From Streptomyces griseoluteus (GTDB lineage: Bacteria > Actinomycetota > Actinomycetes > Streptomycetales > Streptomycetaceae), in NCBI RefSeq assembly GCF_004784465.1, contig NZ_SRRU01000010.1, positions 238,303 through 302,302 of the forward strand: a DNA stretch of 64,000 nt, given 5' to 3'. A model generated the notes under the pieces. That model searched no databases. It was not told the origin of the DNA and worked only from the letters and a program-made list of their open reading frames with translations. The translations under genes and the position numbers were made by a program. This document shows positions 16,587 through 24,863 of the stretch, piece by piece. Position 1 is the first letter of the stretch; each line of letters opens with the position of its first letter.

Positions 16587-19500
16587 GTGGTGGTGCACGT
16601 TGAGCGGGACGAGGTGGAGCGGCCGTTAGTCGCGCAGTTGGAGGCCATGGGCTGGACGCATGTGCCGGGCGGGGAGCTGGACACGCTCGACGCGGCTGTG
16701 CCGCTGCTCGTCGACCAGCTCGGCCCCGCGCTGCGGCGGATCAACCTCCGGGGCAGTGACGGTCAGCCCTGGATGGGCGAGGACGACATCCGGCGGTCGG
16801 TCGGTGAGCTCGCTTCCCTCTCCCTCGGCAAGGGCGTCGTGCACGCGAACCTCGCCGCCACCGACATGCTGCTCCACGGCTGGACGCTTCCCTCGCCATC
16901 CGCCGCGCACGGTGGCCCGTCCGCCACGGTCCAGTACGTCGAGTGGCATCCGGACCTCGTCACGCGCAACACCTTCGCCGTCGTGGACCAGCTCCGCGTG
17001 CGCAGCCGCTCCGGCGAGCTGTCGATACTCGACGTCGTCCTTTTCGTGAACGGCATCCCCCTCGTCGCCGTCGAGTGCAAGAGCCCCGATCTCGCCGAGC
17101 CCGTCCGCAGTGCCGTGCTCGATCTCCGGCACTACGCCGGTAATCCCGTTCTGGACCTCGACGCCACCAGCGCTCCGGTCCCCGCCGGGGTACCGGAACT
17201 GTTCCGGACCGTGCAGCTCCTCGTCGCCGCGACCGGCGCGACCGCCCACCTGGGTACCGTCACCTCCGAGCCCGAGCACTTCCACCCGTGGCGCAGCGTC
17301 GAACCGGAGGAGGAGAGCAGACTGCGGCGGGAGCTGCGTACCGCCGGACTGCTCGAGGACGGCGCCGACCCGGCCGCGCCTGCTCCGCTCGGCGAGCAGC
17401 AGAAGCTCGTCGGTGTGGTCCTGCGGCCGGCCGCCCTGCTCAATGTCGTGAGGCACTACGTGATCCCGATGGCCGTCGAGTCGGGGGCGGACGGTGGGGC
17501 CGTGCGGACCGTGAAGGCCGTTGCCCGGCACCAGCAGTACCGGGCCGCCGAGAAGGCCGTCCGCAGGCTGCTGACCGGGCGGGCCCGTGTTGGGCGGGAC
17601 ACCGAGGACGAGCGCGGCGGTGTCATCTGGCACACGCAGGGCTCCGGCAAGTCGCTGACCATGACGTTCCTGGTGCGGCGAGTGCACCTGCACCCTAGAC
17701 TCAGCGAGTTCATGGTGGTCGTGGTCACCGACCGCACCCAGTTGCAGACCCAGCTTTCACAGACGCTGAAACTCAGCGAGTCCGACGTCGAGACGGCGCA
17801 GACCCGGATGCAGATGGAGGGACTGCTGCGCGACGGCGGGCGGCGCGTCGTCTTCGGCATGATCCAGAAGTACGGCACCGGGTTCACCTTCGCCGGGGAC
17901 GCGGAGGGCAGCGGGGACGACCGGGATCTGACGGGAGAGGGAACGGACCCGAGCGAGGAGGAAAGCCCCGGCCCCGTACCGGATTTCCCCGAGTGCAACA
18001 CCTCGCCGGACATCCTCGTCCTCGTCGACGAGGCGCACCGTTCCCACACCAGCGTTCTGCACGCCGCCCTGCGCAAGGCGATCCCGAACGCCGCCAAGAT
18101 CGGGTTCACGGGTACGCCGATCATCACCGGGCAAGAGGAGGACACCCGCCGGATCTTCGGGCGGGGCGACTCGCCGCGGGGCTTCCTCGACGAGTACCGG
18201 ATGGAGGACGCCCAGCGTGACGGCGTCGTCGTCCGTATCCGCTATGAGGGGCGGACGGGGCAGGGCGAGGTCCGTGACGGGGAGGTCCTCGACAGGGGGT
18301 TCGACGACCTCGTCCGGGACCGCACCCCCGAGGAGCGGGCCGCGCTGCTCAAGCGGTGGCCCACCGAGCGGGACGTCGCCGAGTCCGTTCCCATGATCGA
18401 GGCGAAGGCCGAGGACATGCTGGAGCACTGGGTCACCACCGTGCTGCCCGGCGGCTTCAAGGCACAGGTCGCGGCCGTCAGCCGGAAGGCGGCCGTGCAG
18501 TACCACCATGCCCTGCGCAAGGCCCGTGACGAACTGCTCCAGCAGCTGGCCGAGTTCGACCCGGAGTCGGTGAAGGGGACACCGCCGGAGAAGCTGTCCG
18601 TCAGACAGCGCTATCTCCACCAGGCTTACCGGTTCCGGGCGTTGCTGCGGCGGATCGACTTCGTTCCCGTCATCTCCCCGGGTGCCGGCCACAAGCGCGG
18701 GGAATGGAGGGAGTGGACCGACGCCGGCCGCCAGGAGGCGTACACCGAGCGCTTCCAGAAGGCGTTCCCCGAGCTGGCGCCCGATCCGGAGTGGGTCGCG
18801 GTGACCCCCATCAATCCACCGCAGGCCCCGACCCATCCCACCGATTCCGTCGGCGGTATGAACACCCCGTGGTCCGAGGCCGCGAACAGCGAACCGCCGC
18901 CGCTCCCCACCTCGGTGCCCGACCCCGTGCACCCCGACAGCCCTATCGCGTTCCTGATCGTGAAATCCATGCTGCTCACGGGATTCGACGCCCCGCGCGA
19001 ACAGGTGCTCTACCTGGACCGGCCGATCCGGGACGCCGAGCTGCTCCAAGCCGTCGCGCGTGTCAATCGCACCACACCCGGCAAGGAGGTCGGTTACGTC
19101 GTCGACTACTACGGCGTCTTCGAGCACCTCTCCAGCGCACTCGCCGGGTACCGGAACGCCGACGTCACCGACACCATACGCGATCTGTCCTACGAGGTGG
19201 ACAAACTCGGCCCCGCCGCCCAGAAGGTCCGCGACTTCCTGCGGCGCAACGGCATCGACGACGCGCAGCTCGACCAGGTCGCCAAGCTCGGGCCCGCGGC
19301 CCTCACCCTGCAGCCCGAAGACCTGCGGTTCGACTTCGACGAGGTGCTGCACGAGTTCCTCGCCACCCTCGAACGCGTCCTTCCGCACGAGGACGCCTTG
19401 GACTACGTGGCGGACGCCCGGCGCTGGAGCCTGCTCCAGAAGCGGGTGCGGCGGCTGTGCCGGGACGACGAGGGCGGCACGTTCACCCTGCGCCGGTATG

Positions 19501-20159
19501 GGCGCAAGGTCCGGGCGATGATCGCCGACCACCTCGAAGGGCCGGAAATCGACCAGGTCATCCCGCCGGTCTCGCTCACGGCCCTCACCTTCGACGACGC
19601 CGTGCGGCGGCTGCCACCGCAGGAGGCGGCGGCGGAGATGGGCCATGCGCTCCGCTTCCACCTGGAGGAGCGGACGAAGCGGGAGGACCCCGCGAAGTAC
19701 GAGCGGCTCTCCAAGCGCCTGGAAGAGATCCTGCGCACGATGCCGGGTCGCTTCGAGGAGCAGATCGAGGAGTTCGGCCCGCTGATCGAGGAGGCCAGGC
19801 AGGAGCAGGAGGAGTCGTCGGAGCTCGCCGGTCTCACCCCGCTCGAACAGAGGGTGTACCGGCTCGTGGAGCAGATCCTGGAGGACACCCCAGGGATCAG
19901 GTTCGCCGATGGCGGAGACGCCAGGCGGCTCACGGGCAAGGTGTGCGACGTGGCCACCGGGGTCATGGCCAGGGCGTCGTACCAGGGACAGCACCAGGAC
20001 ATCAGCATGCTGGCCGGAAACCTCCAGGACGCCTTGCTCAATAACGGTGTCCGGCCGGTGGGCGGGGACTGGGTGTCATTGGAGAACGCCGCTGAGCGCC
20101 TGGCCTCCTTCGCGCAGGACAACCTGCGGCTGTTCCGGAGCAGGGCGAGGGGAGAATAG
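16587..20159 (+). CDS. hsdR: Type I restriction endonuclease subunit HsdR
   Basis: 1190 residues from GTG 16587 (GGAGGGG 8 bases upstream); the longer frame reaching back to 16293 overlaps the previous gene and is rejected. The N-terminal PD-ExK nuclease has ILDVVLFVNGIPLVAVECKSP (E163, K165). The SF2 translocase has Walker A TQGSGKSLTM (near 352), DEAH box LVDEAHRSH (481-484), motif III GFTGTPI and motif VI QAVARVNRT. The C-terminus is a helical domain for binding HsdM/HsdS. It translocates DNA and cuts unmodified sites. Codon 14 is TTA (16626-16628), the rare leucine codon read only by bldA tRNA. The usual hsdMS-hsdR adjacency is broken by four small genes. The metallopeptidase gene starts 5 bp after the stop. 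Confidence 0.92.
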   Translation: MVVHVERDEVERPLVAQLEAMGWTHVPGGELDTLDAAVPLLVDQLGPALRRINLRGSDGQPWMGEDDIRRSVGELASLSLGKGVVHANLAATDMLLHGWTLPSPSAAHGGPSATVQYVEWHPDLVTRNTFAVVDQLRVRSRSGELSILDVVLFVNGIPLVAVECKSPDLAEPVRSAVLDLRHYAGNPVLDLDATSAPVPAGVPELFRTVQLLVAATGATAHLGTVTSEPEHFHPWRSVEPEEESRLRRELRTAGLLEDGADPAAPAPLGEQQKLVGVVLRPAALLNVVRHYVIPMAVESGADGGAVRTVKAVARHQQYRAAEKAVRRLLTGRARVGRDTEDERGGVIWHTQGSGKSLTMTFLVRRVHLHPRLSEFMVVVVTDRTQLQTQLSQTLKLSESDVETAQTRMQMEGLLRDGGRRVVFGMIQKYGTGFTFAGDAEGSGDDRDLTGEGTDPSEEESPGPVPDFPECNTSPDILVLVDEAHRSHTSVLHAALRKAIPNAAKIGFTGTPIITGQEEDTRRIFGRGDSPRGFLDEYRMEDAQRDGVVVRIRYEGRTGQGEVRDGEVLDRGFDDLVRDRTPEERAALLKRWPTERDVAESVPMIEAKAEDMLEHWVTTVLPGGFKAQVAAVSRKAAVQYHHALRKARDELLQQLAEFDPESVKGTPPEKLSVRQRYLHQAYRFRALLRRIDFVPVISPGAGHKRGEWREWTDAGRQEAYTERFQKAFPELAPDPEWVAVTPINPPQAPTHPTDSVGGMNTPWSEAANSEPPPLPTSVPDPVHPDSPIAFLIVKSMLLTGFDAPREQVLYLDRPIRDAELLQAVARVNRTTPGKEVGYVVDYYGVFEHLSSALAGYRNADVTDTIRDLSYEVDKLGPAAQKVRDFLRRNGIDDAQLDQVAKLGPAALTLQPEDLRFDFDEVLHEFLATLERVLPHEDALDYVADARRWSLLQKRVRRLCRDDEGGTFTLRRYGRKVRAMIADHLEGPEIDQVIPPVSLTALTFDDAVRRLPPQEAAAEMGHALRFHLEERTKREDPAKYERLSKRLEEILRTMPGRFEEQIEEFGPLIEEARQEQEESSELAGLTPLEQRVYRLVEQILEDTPGIRFADGGDARRLTGKVCDVATGVMARASYQGQHQDISMLAGNLQDALLNNGVRPVGGDWVSLENAAERLASFAQDNLRLFRSRARGE

Positions 20160-20163
20160 GCGG

Positions 20164-20943
20164 GTGACCGCGCCAGCCGATCCTTCGACCTGTTCCGCCC
20201 CCGAAGCCCTCCTGACTGTCGACGGGCTGTCTCTGCGGGTGCGTGCCAATACCCGAAGGAAACGGTTCGCCCTGACCGTCGAGACCGACGCGACCCTCAC
20301 CCTGCACACCCCGACCGGGCGCTCGACAGCAGAAGCGGAGCAGTTCGTCCGCGCACACCGGCACTGGCTCCTGACCAAGCGGCGGGAACGGGAGCGCACA
20401 CGCCCGTTGAGCCCCGTCAAGCAGCTCGTCGAGGGAGAGGTCTTCCGCTATCTAGGGCGGACGTATCGGCTGGCCGTTTCCGCTGAGGAGGGGGCGAGCG
20501 GAGGAGTCCGATTGATCGCGGGGCGCCTTGTCGTGGGTCGGAATCTGGCGGCGGAGCCGCAGGCGGGTCGGGCAGCGCTGGTCGACTGGTACTGCCGGGC
20601 CGGCCGGAGCTGGACGGGACATCGGCTTCAGCCCTGGGCAGCCCGCATCGGGGTGACCGAGCCGGACCTTGAAGTGCGAGACCTGGGGGACCGATGGGGC
20701 TCCTACCGGCCTCCGCAGGACGGGGCGGGTGCCAAGGGCCTGATGAGTCTCGGGTGGCCGCTCTTCCAGCTGCCCATGCATCTGATCGACTACGTCATCG
20801 CACATGAACTGGCCCACGTGAAAGTGTCCGGGCACCGAGAGGACTTCTGGCGGCTGCTGCGGACCGCGCTACCCGAGTACGAAGAACGGCGGGAAGACCT
20901 AGACGAGTTGGGGCGGCGGCTCTGGATGGGCGATGTGCGATAG
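20164..20943 (+). CDS. YgjP-like (DUF45/M48-type) metallopeptidase
   Basis: 259 residues from GTG 20164, 5 bp after hsdR and clearly in its operon. The N-terminal half has the DUF45 strands (RANTRRKRFALTVETDATLTLHTP). The middle carries LGDRWGSYRPP, and the zinc motif is HELAHVKVSGHREDFW (H214, E215, H218, H224). Such predicted metalloproteases are often seen next to hsdR genes; I recall the association but not a demonstrated role. Processing or turnover of the restriction complex, analogous in outcome to ClpXP control of HsdR, is a speculation. No signal peptide; cytoplasmic. Confidence 0.82.
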   Translation: MTAPADPSTCSAPEALLTVDGLSLRVRANTRRKRFALTVETDATLTLHTPTGRSTAEAEQFVRAHRHWLLTKRRERERTRPLSPVKQLVEGEVFRYLGRTYRLAVSAEEGASGGVRLIAGRLVVGRNLAAEPQAGRAALVDWYCRAGRSWTGHRLQPWAARIGVTEPDLEVRDLGDRWGSYRPPQDGAGAKGLMSLGWPLFQLPMHLIDYVIAHELAHVKVSGHREDFWRLLRTALPEYEERREDLDELGRRLWMGDVR

Positions 20944-20945
20944 GG

Positions 20946-20974
20946 CCTGGCTGCACTTCACGAGTGCAGCCAGG
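20946..20974 (+). terminator. Terminator after the hsdR-metallopeptidase operon
   Basis: CCTGGCTGCACT (20946-20957) and AGTGCAGCCAGG (20963-20974) form a perfect 12-bp stem with a 5-base loop, three bases after the stop codon. Confidence 0.85.
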
Positions 20975-21021
20975 GAAGTGCAGTCGCAACAGGGGTTGTG
21001 AGATTCCTGCAACGTCATCTG

Positions 21022-21155
21022 GCGGCGATCTGTACTCCATCGCTGAGATGGCGCCAGCCCGCCAGTTTCAGCCCCCCTACCTCATCCTCTAGGACGGCGA
21101 CTCCGGCAGCCTCCGCGAGCGTATGACTGACACCCTCGGCGAGCCGACCGCCGCC
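21022..21155 (+). pseudogene. Decayed middle part of a second ThDP-enzyme gene
   Basis: A plus-strand reading gives DLYSIAEMAPARQF, a stop at 21091, then DGDSGSLRERMTDTLGEPTA. This matches ALYSIAELATARQY and DDGGYGILREYMTDAFGQATA of the intact ThDP enzyme (DNA about 6927-7060), with one small gap. The segment ends where the 8246-8430 fragment begins on the intact gene, so the two pieces adjoin in the ancestral gene. However, they lie in swapped order around the 12.9-kb island. It is inactivated by the stop and by loss of the rest of the gene. Confidence 0.78.
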
Positions 21156-21162
21156 CATGGCG

Positions 21163-21848
21163 TCACTCCCCGGCCGCGTCGATCAGCACCTGTGCCAGCT
21201 CGCGCGGTCGGGAGAACATCGGCCAGTGGCCGGTGTCCATGCGGACCAGCCGCCAGTGGCCGTCGGCCACCAACTGGGCCACACGGTCGTCGGGTTCTTC
21301 CCCGTCGGGTGCACAGAGGACGTAGGTCGCCTTCAGGGCGCGGAGCGGTCGGGTCAGTGCGGCGGGCTCGGTCAGGGTGCGGCCCGGGTGGGGCGTGGAG
21401 TGGGCCACGATCCGGGCGATCTGCTGCTCGGTGAGGTCATGACCCACGAAGTGGGAGGCGGGGGCCGGCGGCCAGAAACCGTCGTTCCGGGCCAGGGACG
21501 CCTCGATGTCCGGCCACGGCCCGGCGAAGGACACCCCGTCGGCCGGGACGCTGGAGTCGAGGAACACGGTGTGCGCCAGGCGGTCCCCGATCCGCTCCGC
21601 GGCCTGGCCGACCGGGACACCGGCGGAGCTGTGTCCCACGAGGACGACCTCGCGCAGATCCAGCCGCAGGACCTCGTCGACGATGTCCTGGACGTGCGTC
21701 CGCTGCCCGGCCGGGACGCCCCGCTTCTCGGCGAGGCCGGAGAGCGTCAGCGGTGGTCGCCGTGACCGGCTTCCCACAGGTGCGGTATGACGTCGTCCCA
21801 GGCCCATGCGCCCAGGCGGGCGCCCGGTACGAGTACGAAGTTGACCAT
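21163..21848 (-). pseudogene. Frameshifted alpha/beta hydrolase
   Basis: From ATG 21848 the protein reads MVNFVLVPGARLGAWAWDDV then IPHLWEAGHGDHR and stops. In another frame, from about 21752 downward, it continues PLTLSGLAEKRGVPAGQRTHVQDIVDEV, LVGHSSAGV (nucleophile Ser) and MDTGHWPMFSRP (catalytic His). Joined, the two parts give a complete small alpha/beta hydrolase of about 230 residues. One base lost or two gained near 21749-21760 explains the break. Either it is a real pseudogene beside the island edge or a sequencing error. The GTG/ATG starts available in the second frame would miss the first strand of the fold. The 263 bp up to the MFS gene hold nothing recognisable. Confidence 0.75.
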
Positions 21849-22111
21849 GGGGGCACGGTAGCGGTGGTTCAGGGCGCTGGGGCCTTGTTTGTGGGGCAAC
21901 CCGGTCCGGGTTCAGGGCGTCCTGCGGTCAACGCGAGCGGGATCGCCCCGCACGTCCCGACAGCGGAGGTCCGCCGCCGCACGAGCCGTAGTTCGGCGTC
22001 CTGCGGATCTCCAACTGCGGGGGCGGCCCTCCCGGACGCTCCGCCGATTGAGCGGGCTGCCTGCGTCAGCTCCAGGCCCTCGCGCTCCCGCCAAGTCCCG
22101 GCAGGCGGTCC

Positions 22112-23500
22112 CTAGGACCGCCGGGCTGCGCGGCGGCCGACGAACACGCCCAGCAACACGAGTGCCGCGTTCACCGCGATCGCCGTTTTCAGGCCCGTCA
22201 GGACGGCCGGGGTGGTCGTGCCCGGCATCGCGGCGGTGGCGATCGCGCTCATGATCGGGGCGCCCATGGTGATGCCGATCTGCTGGGTCATCGTGGCCAG
22301 GCCGGTGGCGAGGCCCTGTTCGTGGTCGGCCAGACCGGACGTGGCGGTGACCATGAAGCCGACGATGACGAGCATGTTGCCGACGCCGCCGGTGAAGGTG
22401 GCGGTGAGCAGGAGCGCCAGCGAGCCGTGACCCTCGCCGAGACCCAGCAGCGCCGCCGTGGACACGGCCTGGACGAGGCCGCCGACGATCAGCGTCCGCC
22501 TGTTGCCCAGCCGCCCGATGACCCGGGGCGCGGCCGAGCCGCCGGCGACCGTACCCGCGCCCAGCACACCGAAGGCCAGCCCGGCCGCGAGCGGGGAGAA
22601 GCCGAGCACGTTCTGGAGGTAGAGCGTCAGCAGGAAGACCAGCGAGGTCTCGGTGAGGAACGCGAGCAGCCCGACGACGTTCCCCCAGGCCACGGTGGGC
22701 CTACTCAGCACCCCGAGCGGCACCAGCGGGGCGGCCGCCCGGCGCTCGACGGCGTGGAAGGCGAGCAGCAGGGCGGCGCCGACGGCGAGCGAGAGCAGTG
22801 CGTGCGGGGAGGTCCAGCCGTGCTCGCCGGCCTGGGTGAGGCCGAGGACCACGGCGAGGAGGCCGAGGGTGACGGTGAGGGCGCCGGGGAGGTCCAGCCG
22901 GGGGCGGTCGACGGGCCTGGACTCCGCGACGACCGTCGGGGCGAGGAGCAGTACGGCGAGGGCGACGGGGACGTTGACGAAGAAGGCCCAGCGCCAGGAG
23001 AGCAGGTCGGTCAGGACGCCGCCGAGGATCGCGCCGGTGGTGAACCCCGCTGACATCAGCGCCCCGTTGAGCCCGAGCGCCTTCTCCCGCAGGGGCCCCT
23101 CGGGGAACGAGGTGGTCATCAGCGACAGCCCCGCCGGGGTCACCGCGGCCGTGGCGAGCCCTTGCAGCAGGCGGGCGGCGAGCAGCACCCCTGGGCTGGT
23201 GGCGAGACCGCCCGCGAGAGAGGCGACGGCGAGTACGGCGAGGCCGCCCAGGAACAGCCGACGGCGCCCGAAGAGGTCGGCCACGCGGCCGAAGAGCAGG
23301 GTGAATCCGGCCGCGCAGAGGGCGAAGGAGGTCCCGATCCACTGGAGCCCGGCGAGGGGGAAGCCGAGGCCCCGGCCGATGACGGGGAGGGCGACGTTGA
23401 GGATGGAGAAGTCCACGGCGAGCATGAACTGGGCGGCGAGGAGGAGCACGAGGGTGAGGCGGAGCCGGGGGGTGAGGGTTGGTGCGAGCGTCGTCGTCAT
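22112..23500 (-). CDS. MFS drug-export transporter (DHA2/EmrB-QacA type)
   Basis: 462 residues, ATG 23500. About 14 hydrophobic segments are visible. The first contains AAQFMLAVDFSILNVALPVIG, matching the DHA2 motif near TM1, and the loop GRVADLFGRRRLFL is the MFS motif A. The PAGLSLMTTSFPEGPLREKALGLNGALMSAGFTTGAILGG block is motif C-like, typical of proton-driven exporters. The likely role is efflux of an antibiotic or toxic compound across the cell membrane. It is divergent from an XRE regulator, with a perfect palindrome between them. Full length. Confidence 0.85.
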   Translation of the reverse strand: MTTTLAPTLTPRLRLTLVLLLAAQFMLAVDFSILNVALPVIGRGLGFPLAGLQWIGTSFALCAAGFTLLFGRVADLFGRRRLFLGGLAVLAVASLAGGLATSPGVLLAARLLQGLATAAVTPAGLSLMTTSFPEGPLREKALGLNGALMSAGFTTGAILGGVLTDLLSWRWAFFVNVPVALAVLLLAPTVVAESRPVDRPRLDLPGALTVTLGLLAVVLGLTQAGEHGWTSPHALLSLAVGAALLLAFHAVERRAAAPLVPLGVLSRPTVAWGNVVGLLAFLTETSLVFLLTLYLQNVLGFSPLAAGLAFGVLGAGTVAGGSAAPRVIGRLGNRRTLIVGGLVQAVSTAALLGLGEGHGSLALLLTATFTGGVGNMLVIVGFMVTATSGLADHEQGLATGLATMTQQIGITMGAPIMSAIATAAMPGTTTPAVLTGLKTAIAVNAALVLLGVFVGRRAARRS

Positions 23501-23547
23501 GCACGCCAGGCTGGCCGGAGGGGCGGGGGCCGGCCAGAACCGTGGGG

Positions 23548-23572
23548 AGGGTGGTCATGACGTGACCACCCT
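23548..23572. promoter_or_regulatory. Palindromic operator between MFS and XRE genes
   Basis: AGGGTGGTCA (23548-23557) and TGACCACCCT (23563-23572) form a perfect 10-bp inverted repeat with spacer TGACG. It lies 48 bp from the MFS start and 52 bp from the XRE start, so one bound dimer could control both. Confidence 0.65.
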
Positions 23573-23623
23573 TGGCGGGGCGGAGCACGCCATCATGGAA
23601 GCCCCGACCTCCAGGAGGCAGCG

Positions 23624-24502
23624 ATGGACGTCCCGTCCGGCCTGGGCGAGTTCCTCAAGTCCCGCCGTGCGGGCTTGCGTCCGGAGGAGGTGGGCCTCAC
23701 CCCGCTCCCGACCCGGCGCCGGGTGAGCGGCCTCCGCCGGGAGGAACTGGCCATGCTCTCCGGCGTCAGCGTCACCCACTACACCCGTCTGGAACAGGGC
23801 CGCGCGGCCGGCGCCTCGGACTCCGTCCTTAGCGCCATCGCCCGCACCCTCCGCCTGACCGACGACGAGACGGCTCACCTGCGCGCGCTGGCCCGCCCGT
23901 CCCGCCGTACGACACCCTCCCGCCCGGAACACGCGAGCGCGTCGGTACGCCAGTTGCTGTCCGCGATGCCGGGCGTCCCCGCCCTCGCGCTGGACCGCCG
24001 CAACGACATCCTGGCGTGGAACACTCCCGGCCACGCGCTCCTGGCCCCCCACCTCCCCACCGACGCCCCGGAAACCCCCGCCACCCGCCCCAACCTGACC
24101 CGCATGCTCTTCCTGGACCCCACCTTCCGCGCCCTGCACCGGGACTGGCCCACGGAAGCGAACCTGGCGGTGGCCTCCCTCCGCCAGATCACGGCCCGCC
24201 ATCCCCACGACCAGCGCCTCACCGGCCTGGTGGGCCAACTGACCATCCGCTCCGAGGAATTCACGACCCTGTGGAAACGCCACCCGGTCCGCACCTGCAC
24301 CTCCGGCGTAAAACACCTCGACCACCCGACGGCGGGCCCCATGGACCTGACCTTCGAAACCCTGACCCTCCCGTCCCCCTCGGGCCAACGTCTGATCACC
24401 TACACGGCAGAAGCAGGCTCGACTTCGGAACGAGCACTCCGCGACCTGACGCAGCCCCCTGAGACGGAGCACCGGCTCATTTCCCGCTCGGCAGAGCGGT
24501 GA
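23624..24502 (+). CDS. XRE regulator with MmyB-like ligand-binding domain
   Basis: 292 residues from ATG 23624 with AGGAGG 7 bases upstream. The N-terminal helix-turn-helix (LGEFLKSRRAGLRPEEVGL to LSGVSVTHYTRLEQGRAAGASDSVLSAIARTL) is the form found in MmyB-type actinobacterial regulators. It is followed by the MmyB PAS-like domain (PGVPALALDRRNDILAWNTPGHALL, MLFLDPTFRALHRDW, GVKHLDHPTAGPMDLTFETLTLP). Such proteins often act beside a divergent oxidoreductase or exporter gene, here the MFS transporter, probably as its repressor. The 3' end overlaps the end of the convergent small gene by 26 bp. Confidence 0.88.
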   Translation: MDVPSGLGEFLKSRRAGLRPEEVGLTPLPTRRRVSGLRREELAMLSGVSVTHYTRLEQGRAAGASDSVLSAIARTLRLTDDETAHLRALARPSRRTTPSRPEHASASVRQLLSAMPGVPALALDRRNDILAWNTPGHALLAPHLPTDAPETPATRPNLTRMLFLDPTFRALHRDWPTEANLAVASLRQITARHPHDQRLTGLVGQLTIRSEEFTTLWKRHPVRTCTSGVKHLDHPTAGPMDLTFETLTLPSPSGQRLITYTAEAGSTSERALRDLTQPPETEHRLISRSAER

Positions 24503-24740
24503 CGACGGCACCCCGCTCGAGCGTGCGCACCCCCGCCCCCGACAGCCACACCTTCGCACTGTGGGGCGGGTCCAGGAGCTCGACCTCCTTTCCGTGGCGG
24601 AGGATCGAGTCCAGGGTCAGGGGTCCCGCGTATTCCTGGCCGACGCGTGCGATGCCGGCTGTACAGCGGACCACGCATACGGCCGTGTCGAAGCCCTCAT
24701 GCTCGACCGAGTGGATCTGCAATCGTGCTGCTGAGTTCAT
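24477..24740 (-). CDS. Small hypothetical protein
   Basis: 87 residues from ATG 24740; GAGGAGGGG lies a few bases upstream, supporting translation. The sequence reads LQIHSVEHEGFDTAVCVVRCTAGIARVGQEYAG, then LDSILRHGKEVELLDPPHSAKVWLSGAGV, a compact beta-rich pattern with no named domain. Third-position GC is consistent with coding. It converges on the XRE gene with a 26-bp overlap of the two ends. Function unknown. Confidence 0.6.
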   Translation of the reverse strand: MNSAARLQIHSVEHEGFDTAVCVVRCTAGIARVGQEYAGPLTLDSILRHGKEVELLDPPHSAKVWLSGAGVRTLERGAVVTALPSGK

Positions 24741-24863
24741 TCACCCCTCCTCGGGCCAGAGGCACCCTCAACTGCCAGGGATCGCGGGCGTGTAGGGGCG
24801 GCACGCCCCCACCTTGACGAACACCAGTGCAACCCTCCCGCCTCCCCACGAGTCAATCCGTGC

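Noticed and set aside
8112..21162. Integrative element with attachment sites
   Set aside because: No integrase, transposase, tRNA target or long flanking direct repeat was found. The only shared edge sequence is 7 bp, so the mechanism is left open.
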